From: Sandaracinobacteroides sp039808025
Lineage (GTDB): Bacteria; Pseudomonadota; Alphaproteobacteria; Sphingomonadales; Sphingomonadaceae
Direction: 5' to 3'
Assembly: GCA_039808025.1 (NCBI GenBank)
Contig: JBDHSK010000011.1
Coordinates: 1-64,000, forward strand
DNA length: 64,000 nucleotides
In this document: one piece after another, positions 59,086 to 64,000 of the stretch
Layout of the letters: every line of letters begins with the position of its first letter
Numbering within the stretch: the first letter of the stretch is position 1
The notes under the pieces: model-generated
The model's input: the letters and a program-made list of their open reading frames with translations, nothing else
The model's database searches: none
What the model was told of the DNA's origin: nothing
Program-made: the position numbers and the translations under genes

Positions 59086-59850
59086 ATGGCAGGAATTGAC
59101 CAGCAGGCACGGATCTGGACGGCGGCGCTCGTCATCATCGGTGACGAGATACTCTCGGGCCGCACCCAGGATGCCAATCTGGCCTATCTGGCGCGCTGGC
59201 TGAACATTCAGGGCATCCGCCTGAAAGAGGCGCGCGTCGTGCCGGATGAAACGGCGGCGATCGGCGCGGCGGTCAACGCCTGCCTTGCCGCCCATGATTA
59301 TGTGTTCACCACGGGCGGCATCGGGCCAACGCACGACGACATCACCGTCGACGCCGTGGCTGCGGCCCTGGGGCTTTCCGTTGTGGTGCACCCGGATGCC
59401 GTCGAGATTCTGAAGCAGCATTATGGCGGACACATCACCGAGGCGCGGTTGCGGATGGCGCGGGTGCCCGAGGGTGCCGACCTCATCACCAACCCGGAAA
59501 CCGGGGCGCCGGGTATCCGCATCGGCCGGCTGTTCATTCTTGCCGGGGTGCCGAAGATCACCCAGGGGATGCTGCGCGGCCTCGATGGGTCGCTGGCTGG
59601 TGGTCTGCCGGTGAAATCGCGGGCGGTAGGCGCGTGGGTGGCGGAAAGCGTGGTGGCCGATCTGCTGTCCACGGTGCAGAACAATCATGACGGGGTGCAG
59701 GTGGGAAGCTATCCGTTCTGGCGGAACGGCAAGGGTGGCGCCAATTTCGTTCTGCGGTCTGTCGATGATGTCGAACTGGAATCGGCCGTGGCGGCCCTGA
59801 TGCAGGGGCTGGCAGAAATGGGTGTGACGGCACGGGAGGGTGAGATATGA
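59086..59850 (+). CDS. CinA-type molybdopterin-binding-domain protein, no amidase domain
   Basis: A 254-residue protein with the CinA/MoCF domain: ALVIIGDEILSGRTQDANL, TTGGIGPTHDDITVDAVAAA and YPFWRNGKGGANFVLRS. Full-length CinA (about 420 residues) adds a C-terminal nicotinamide-nucleotide amidase domain, which is absent here; separate genes are common in alphaproteobacteria. ATG 59086 is chosen over a nearby upstream TTG. Its stop overlaps the next gene start. Likely a pyrophosphatase-type activity on ADP-ribose compounds, by family. Confidence 0.85.
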   Translation: MAGIDQQARIWTAALVIIGDEILSGRTQDANLAYLARWLNIQGIRLKEARVVPDETAAIGAAVNACLAAHDYVFTTGGIGPTHDDITVDAVAAALGLSVVVHPDAVEILKQHYGGHITEARLRMARVPEGADLITNPETGAPGIRIGRLFILAGVPKITQGMLRGLDGSLAGGLPVKSRAVGAWVAESVVADLLSTVQNNHDGVQVGSYPFWRNGKGGANFVLRSVDDVELESAVAALMQGLAEMGVTAREGEI

Positions 59851-60185
59851 ACTGGGTGCGGCTTCTGATCGTGGTAGTCGTCGTTGGGGCGTTGATGGTC
59901 TTTTCCGTTTTCAACTCTCAGTTGGTCGAGATTGATCTGGGTTTTGGCGAGATCCGACCGGTGTGGCTGCCACTGGTGGTGCTGATCAGCTTTGTTCTGG
60001 GGTTTGTGCCGGTGTATCTGTGGATGTCGGCGGAGCGGCTGCTTCTGAAGCGCAAGATCAGCAAGCTGGAACAGGGGACAGCGCATCTGGAAGGGCAGCT
60101 GTCGCAGGCGCGGGTCGAGCTGTTGCAGCCTACCACACCGCAGCCGCAGACGGTGCCGCAACCAGCGCCACCTCCGGGGACCTGA
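59847..60185 (+). CDS. lapA: LapA family (DUF1049) inner-membrane protein
   Basis: A 112-residue protein with two membrane segments (about 3-22 and 38-61), then a coiled-coil-like region (LKRKISKLEQGTAHLEGQLS) and a Pro/Gln-rich tail. The layout and FNSQLVEIDLGFG resemble LapA (YciS), which acts with LapB in lipopolysaccharide assembly control. The usual lapB neighbour is absent here. The ATG overlaps the CinA-like stop (ATGA), so translation is coupled. pyrF follows by 12 bases. Confidence 0.85.
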   Translation: MNWVRLLIVVVVVGALMVFSVFNSQLVEIDLGFGEIRPVWLPLVVLISFVLGFVPVYLWMSAERLLLKRKISKLEQGTAHLEGQLSQARVELLQPTTPQPQTVPQPAPPPGT

Positions 60186-60197
60186 GCAGGAACCGTC

Positions 60198-60875
60198 ATG
60201 ACATCAAGAGTTTGGCTGGCGATCGATACGCCCGATGTTGAACATGGGCGACAGCTGGCGCAACAGTGCGCGCCGTTTCTGGGCGGGGTGAAGCTGGGGC
60301 TCGAGTTTTTCGTAGCCAATGGGCCCGATGGTGTGAGGCGGGTGATGGAGGGGCTTGATCTGCCACTGTTCCTCGATCTGAAACTGCACGATATTCCCAA
60401 TACTGTCGCCAAGGCGGTGGCCAGCGCCTCGGCGTTGCAACCGGCACTGCTGACCATTCATGCCGGCGGTGGGCCGGAGATGGTGGCCGCCGCCAAAGCG
60501 GCAGCGGCAGGCAAGACCAGGATCATTGCCGTTACCGTTCTGACCAGCATGGACGCGGGCGACCTGCAGGCGGTTGGCGTGTCGGCCGGCCCTTCCGATC
60601 AGGTGGCGCGTCTGGCATCGCTGGCCTGCCGCCACGGGGCGGATGGCATCGTCTGTTCGCCGCACGAGGTGGCGGCGGCCAGGGCAGCCTGGCAGGACGG
60701 ATTTTTCGTAGTGCCGGGCGTGCGCCCCGAAGGTGCAGACAGGGGCGACCAGAAGCGGGCTGCCACGCCGGCTGCTGCCCTTGCTGCCGGCGCCAGCGCA
60801 TTGGTGATCGGTCGGCCGATCAGTGCATCTGCTGATCCGGCAGCAGCGGCAGCCGCCATAGCCGCCACCCTCTGA
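60198..60875 (+). CDS. pyrF: orotidine 5'-phosphate decarboxylase
   Basis: A 225-residue TIM-barrel enzyme that makes UMP from OMP. The catalytic Asp-Lys-x-Asp array is LFLDLKLHDIPNTV. WLAIDTPDVEHGRQLA opens the barrel, and FVVPGVRPEGADRGDQKRAA with LVIGRPISASADP forms the phosphate site. The product is intact. It precedes trpF in an order seen in many sphingomonads. Confidence 0.97.
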   Translation: MTSRVWLAIDTPDVEHGRQLAQQCAPFLGGVKLGLEFFVANGPDGVRRVMEGLDLPLFLDLKLHDIPNTVAKAVASASALQPALLTIHAGGGPEMVAAAKAAAAGKTRIIAVTVLTSMDAGDLQAVGVSAGPSDQVARLASLACRHGADGIVCSPHEVAAARAAWQDGFFVVPGVRPEGADRGDQKRAATPAAALAAGASALVIGRPISASADPAAAAAAIAATL

Positions 60876-60890
60876 CGGTACGGAGACGTC

Positions 60891-61541
60891 GTGCGCACCC
60901 GTGTGAAAATCTGTGGTCTCTCGACAGCGGAATCGGTGCAGACCGCCGCGAAGGCCGGGGCGGATGCCGTGGGCTTTGTGTTTTTCCCCCCGTCGCCAAG
61001 GTTCGTTTCGCCGGAACAGGCCGCCGTGCTGGCGGCTGCCCTGCGCAGTGTTGCTGTCCCGGTACGGCGGGTGGGGGTGTTCGTTGACGCCGATGATTCC
61101 CTGCTGGAAGCAGCGATCCGGTCCGGGCAACTCGATGTGGTGCAGGCCCAGGGCAGCGAAGATCCGGAACGGGTGGCGGCGATTCGCGCCCGTTTCGGGG
61201 TAGAGGTGTGGAAAGCGGTTGGCGTGCAGTCGGCAGCCGATGTGCGCAATGCCGAACGGGCAGCGGCCACCGCCGACGCCCTGCTTCTCGATGCGCGGGC
61301 CGACGAGGGCACAACGCTCCCCGGTGGCAATGGCCTGCGCTTTGACTGGCGAATCCTGCAGGGGTGGCGGCCGGCAAGGCCGTGGGTGCTGGCGGGCGGG
61401 CTTGCCGCCGAGACGGTGGCTGAAGCAGTCCGGCTGACGCATGCCCCGTTTGTCGATGTGTCGTCAGGGGTCGAGGATGCGCCGGGTGTGAAGAATCTTG
61501 CAAAAATCGCCGCTTTCGTCGAAGCCGCCCGACGTGTCTGA
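60891..61541 (+). CDS. trpF: phosphoribosylanthranilate isomerase
   Basis: A 216-residue TIM-barrel enzyme of tryptophan synthesis. VKICGLSTAESVQTAAKAGA contains the catalytic Cys (KICG), LLLDARADEGTTLPGGNGLR the catalytic Asp, and VLAGGLAAETVAEA with FVDVSSGVEDAPGVKN the phosphate site. The GTG start at 60891 lies 15 bases after the pyrF stop. Its stop overlaps the trpB start by 8 bases. Confidence 0.96.
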   Translation: MRTRVKICGLSTAESVQTAAKAGADAVGFVFFPPSPRFVSPEQAAVLAAALRSVAVPVRRVGVFVDADDSLLEAAIRSGQLDVVQAQGSEDPERVAAIRARFGVEVWKAVGVQSAADVRNAERAAATADALLLDARADEGTTLPGGNGLRFDWRILQGWRPARPWVLAGGLAAETVAEAVRLTHAPFVDVSSGVEDAPGVKNLAKIAAFVEAARRV

Positions 61542-62820
61542 ACATTCCAACTCTACGGCGGCCAACGGCAACGGCACGGGCGCGCCTTCGCACGATCAGC
61601 GCGCCAGGGCTGATGCGCCAGCAACCAGTCTGCGCCTTGGCCCTGATGCACGGGGCCATTTCGGAGCGTTTGGCGGCCGCTATGTGGCAGAAACGCTGAT
61701 GCCGCTGATTCTCGATCTTGAACGCGAATATCGCGCCGCCATGGCCGACCCGGCGTTCAAGGCGGAACTCGATCAGCTTATGCGCCATTATGTCGGCCGC
61801 CCCAGCCCGCTGTATTATGCCGAGCCGCTGACCCGGCATCTGGGCGGAGCGAAAATCTATCTGAAGCGCGAGGAACTGAATCACACCGGCGCTCACAAGA
61901 TCAACAACTGCATCGGCCAGATTCTGCTGGCAAAGCGCATGGGCAAAACCCGGATCATTGCCGAAACCGGGGCAGGCCAGCATGGGGTTGCCACGGCTAC
62001 GGTGGCGGCGCGGTTCGGGCTTCCCTGCACCATCTTCATGGGTGCGCGCGATATCGAACGGCAGAAGCCCAATGTGTTTCGCATGCGACTGCTGGGCGCC
62101 GAGGTGCGCAGCGTTGCCTCGGGATCGCAGACTCTGAAAGACGCCATGAACGAGGCATTGCGCGACTGGGTGACCAATGTGGCCGATACCTTCTACATTA
62201 TCGGCACGGTGGCCGGCCCGCACCCCTATCCGGAACTGGTGCGCGTGTTTCAGCAGGTGATTGGCGAAGAAGCGAAAGCCCAGTTGCTGGAAGCCGAGGG
62301 GCGGCTGCCCGATGTGGCAGTGGCGGCGGTCGGCGGCGGATCGAACGCCATCGGGCTGTTTCATCCCTTCCTTGATGATCCCGTGGAACTGGTGGGCATC
62401 GAGGCAGCGGGGAAAGGGCTGGAAACCGGTGAGCATGCCGCCAGCCTTGCCGGTGGCCGTCCCGGCGTGCTGCATGGCAACAAGACCTATCTGTTGCAGG
62501 ATGACGACGGCCAGATCACCGAAGCACATTCGATTTCCGCTGGTCTGGATTACCCGGGTGTGGGGCCGGAACATGCCTGGCTGCACAGCATTGGCCGGGT
62601 GAAATATGAGGGCATCACCGACGACGAGGCGCTGGCCGCCTTCCAGTTGCTGGCACGCACCGAGGGGATCATCCCCGCGCTCGAGTCGGCCCATGCCATT
62701 GCCTGGGCGGTGAAAGCGGCGCCAGCCATGCGGCCAGACCAGATCATCCTCGTCAATCTCTCGGGCCGGGGCGACAAGGATATCTTCACCGTTGCCGATG
62801 CCCTGGGGGTGACATTGTGA
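61534..62820 (+). CDS. trpB: tryptophan synthase beta chain
   Basis: A 428-residue PLP enzyme that joins indole with serine. FGAFGGRYVAETLMPLILDL begins the catalytic region. The PLP Lys is in ELNHTGAHKINNCIGQILLA, and ETGAGQHGVATATVAARFG, VGGGSNAIGLFHPF and the C-terminal VNLSGRGDKDIFTVA follow. The GTG start at 61534 overlaps the trpF stop. A 30-residue Ser/Asn/Thr-rich N-terminal extension precedes the conserved part, longer than in E. coli TrpB. Confidence 0.97.
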   Translation: MSEHSNSTAANGNGTGAPSHDQRARADAPATSLRLGPDARGHFGAFGGRYVAETLMPLILDLEREYRAAMADPAFKAELDQLMRHYVGRPSPLYYAEPLTRHLGGAKIYLKREELNHTGAHKINNCIGQILLAKRMGKTRIIAETGAGQHGVATATVAARFGLPCTIFMGARDIERQKPNVFRMRLLGAEVRSVASGSQTLKDAMNEALRDWVTNVADTFYIIGTVAGPHPYPELVRVFQQVIGEEAKAQLLEAEGRLPDVAVAAVGGGSNAIGLFHPFLDDPVELVGIEAAGKGLETGEHAASLAGGRPGVLHGNKTYLLQDDDGQITEAHSISAGLDYPGVGPEHAWLHSIGRVKYEGITDDEALAAFQLLARTEGIIPALESAHAIAWAVKAAPAMRPDQIILVNLSGRGDKDIFTVADALGVTL

Positions 62821-63626
62821 GCAGTCGCATCTCTGAACGGTTTCAGTCGGTTGCCGGGCGTGCAGCCCTTGTCACCTTCATTTGTGGCGGTGACCCGGCA
62901 CCTGAGACGGCAACGGAAATCTGGCATGCGCTGGTGCGTGGCGGCGCCGACATCATCGAGATCGGCATGCCCTTTACCGACCCGATGGCCGACGGCCCGG
63001 CAATCCAGGCGGGCAATATCCGCGCCCTAGAAGCGGGCATGAGCCTGCACCGCCTGCTGGCGTCCGTGCGTGCTTTCCGCCAGTCAGACACGGTTACGCC
63101 GCTGGTTATGATGGGCTATCTGAACCCGGTGCTGGCCTATGGCGACCGGTTCGCGCACGATGCCCATGCCGCGGGCCTTGACGGAGTGATTATCGTCGAT
63201 CTGCCGCCCGAGGAAGACGGCGAGGTAGCGCTGGGCGACCTCGACCTGATCCGGCTGGCAACGCCAACCACCGACGATCGCCGTCTGCCCACCGTGCTGC
63301 GCGGTGCTTCGGGGTTCCTCTATTATGTGGCGGTGGCTGGAACCACCGGGCAGAAATCGGCCGAGATCGCCGACGTTGCCGCAGCCGTGGCGCGCCTGAA
63401 ATCTGCAACCCGGTTGCCGGTGGCGGTAGGGTTCGGAGTGAAGACTCCGGCGCAGGCCGAGGCGATTGCCCGCCATGCCGATGCCGTGGTGGTGGGTTCG
63501 GCCATTGTCGATGTCATCGGGCAGGCCCATGCTGCTCATTCGAATGATCTTCCGGGCGAGGTGGAGGCCTTTGTCGCGTCGCTGGCGGCGGCCGTCCGGG
63601 GTGCGAGGAAGGACACTGCCGCATGA
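62817..63626 (+). CDS. trpA: tryptophan synthase alpha chain
   Basis: A 269-residue TIM-barrel subunit that cleaves indole-3-glycerol phosphate. Catalytic Glu is in DIIEIGMPFTDPMADGPAIQ, Asp in GVIIVDLPPEEDGEV, and the phosphate loop is GFGVKTPAQAEAIAR with VVVGSAIVDVIG. The GTG start overlaps the trpB stop (GTGA), and the stop overlaps accD. Intact. Confidence 0.97.
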   Translation: MSSRISERFQSVAGRAALVTFICGGDPAPETATEIWHALVRGGADIIEIGMPFTDPMADGPAIQAGNIRALEAGMSLHRLLASVRAFRQSDTVTPLVMMGYLNPVLAYGDRFAHDAHAAGLDGVIIVDLPPEEDGEVALGDLDLIRLATPTTDDRRLPTVLRGASGFLYYVAVAGTTGQKSAEIADVAAAVARLKSATRLPVAVGFGVKTPAQAEAIARHADAVVVGSAIVDVIGQAHAAHSNDLPGEVEAFVASLAAAVRGARKDTAA

Positions 63627-64000
63627 GCTGGATCAACCGTTCGCGCCACCGTCTCACCAGCTTCATCCAGCGGCGCGAGACTCCCGACAATCTGTGGACC
63701 AAGTGTCGCGGCTGTGGCGAACTGCTGTATTCCAAAGACCTTGAGGCCAACCTCTTTGTCTGTCCGCAATGCGGCTATCATGAGCGGATCGGTGCCGCCA
63801 CCCGCTTTCGCCTGCTGTTCGACGAGGGGCTTTTTGAACAGCTGAAGGTTCCCTATCCGGCTGACGACCCGCTGGGCTTTTCCGATAACCGCCCCTATCC
63901 GGAGCGGCTGGCGACCGCCCGCACCAACACCGGCGAGGAAGACGCCCTGCTGATCGCCCGGGGCGCCATCATGGGGCGCCACACCATCGTTGGCGTGCAA
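63623..64000 (+). CDS. accD: acetyl-CoA carboxylase carboxyltransferase beta subunit, 5' part
   Basis: The first 126 residues are in the window; the gene runs off the right edge. The N-terminal zinc finger (Cys28, Cys31, Cys47, Cys50; TKCRGCGELL and FVCPQCGYHE) is typical of AccD, followed by RFRLLFDEGLFEQL and the start of the crotonase-like core (DDPLGFSDNRPYPERL). ATG 63623 overlaps the trpA stop (ATGA). It makes malonyl-CoA with AccA. The trpA-accD linkage is common in alphaproteobacteria. Confidence 0.96.
   Translation, partial: MSWINRSRHRLTSFIQRRETPDNLWTKCRGCGELLYSKDLEANLFVCPQCGYHERIGAATRFRLLFDEGLFEQLKVPYPADDPLGFSDNRPYPERLATARTNTGEEDALLIARGAIMGRHTIVGVQ

Noticed and set aside
1..64000. 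CRISPR arrays, riboswitches and rRNA genes
   Set aside because: No regularly spaced direct repeats, no recognisable riboswitch core (including before the receptor at 42239) and no rRNA sequence were found by eye.

Overview
This GC-rich window looks like an alphaproteobacterium of the Sphingomonadales. The supporting signs are four TonB-dependent receptors, a FecI/FecR pair, a PEP-CTERM protein, and the gene order pyrF-trpF-trpB-trpA-accD. I cannot name the genus from sequence alone.

Layout: (1) 1-3300 is the tail of a conjugative Trb cluster (trbG, trbI, a DUF2274-type gene). It converges on a leftward metal-efflux cargo operon that starts near 13330: a His-rich periplasmic protein, czcC, czcB, czcA, an SRPBCC-like protein, a small cation diffusion facilitator, a P1B-4-type ATPase and a LysR regulator, then a small entry-exclusion-like gene. 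Three intercistronic inverted repeats punctuate the operon. (2) 13480-17040 holds an HXXEE membrane protein, a universal stress protein and a dodecin, set among a decayed serine recombinase and three unrelated transposase scraps. This looks like the worn edge of the mobile element. (3) 17156-26239 is a nutrient-uptake locus: two paralogous TonB receptors flank an MFS permease, a secreted protein and FecI/FecR. Only the second receptor carries the STN signalling domain. A truncated LuxR gene closes the locus. (4) 26351-29410 encodes a large secreted metzincin protease.

(5) From 29474 rightward the content is mostly chromosomal. It runs uvrB, chorismate mutase, polyprenyl synthase, hrpB and an Mrr nuclease, then an acyl/aldehyde catabolic cluster (gabD-like, SDR, CaiB, mmsA) and a nitroreductase. 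Next come a TonB receptor that seems to have lost its signal peptide, and a second uptake locus (TonB receptor, NTF2-like protein, exported nucleoside hydrolase). These are followed by a PEP-CTERM protein, tRNA-Gly and tRNA-Tyr, rlmB, def, recR divergent from fmt-truA, radC, map, a CinA-like gene, lapA, pyrF, trpFBA and the start of accD.

Points most worth a second look: the FecIR-centred paired-receptor locus at 17-26 kb; the metal operon with an SPC/HEGST ATPase carrying an unusual N-terminal metal-binding extension; a radC gene whose 5' half is AT-rich and Asn-rich while its 3' half matches the GC-rich genome; a receptor gene whose TonB box lies next to its start codon; and recR and fmt, whose divergent start codons overlap.
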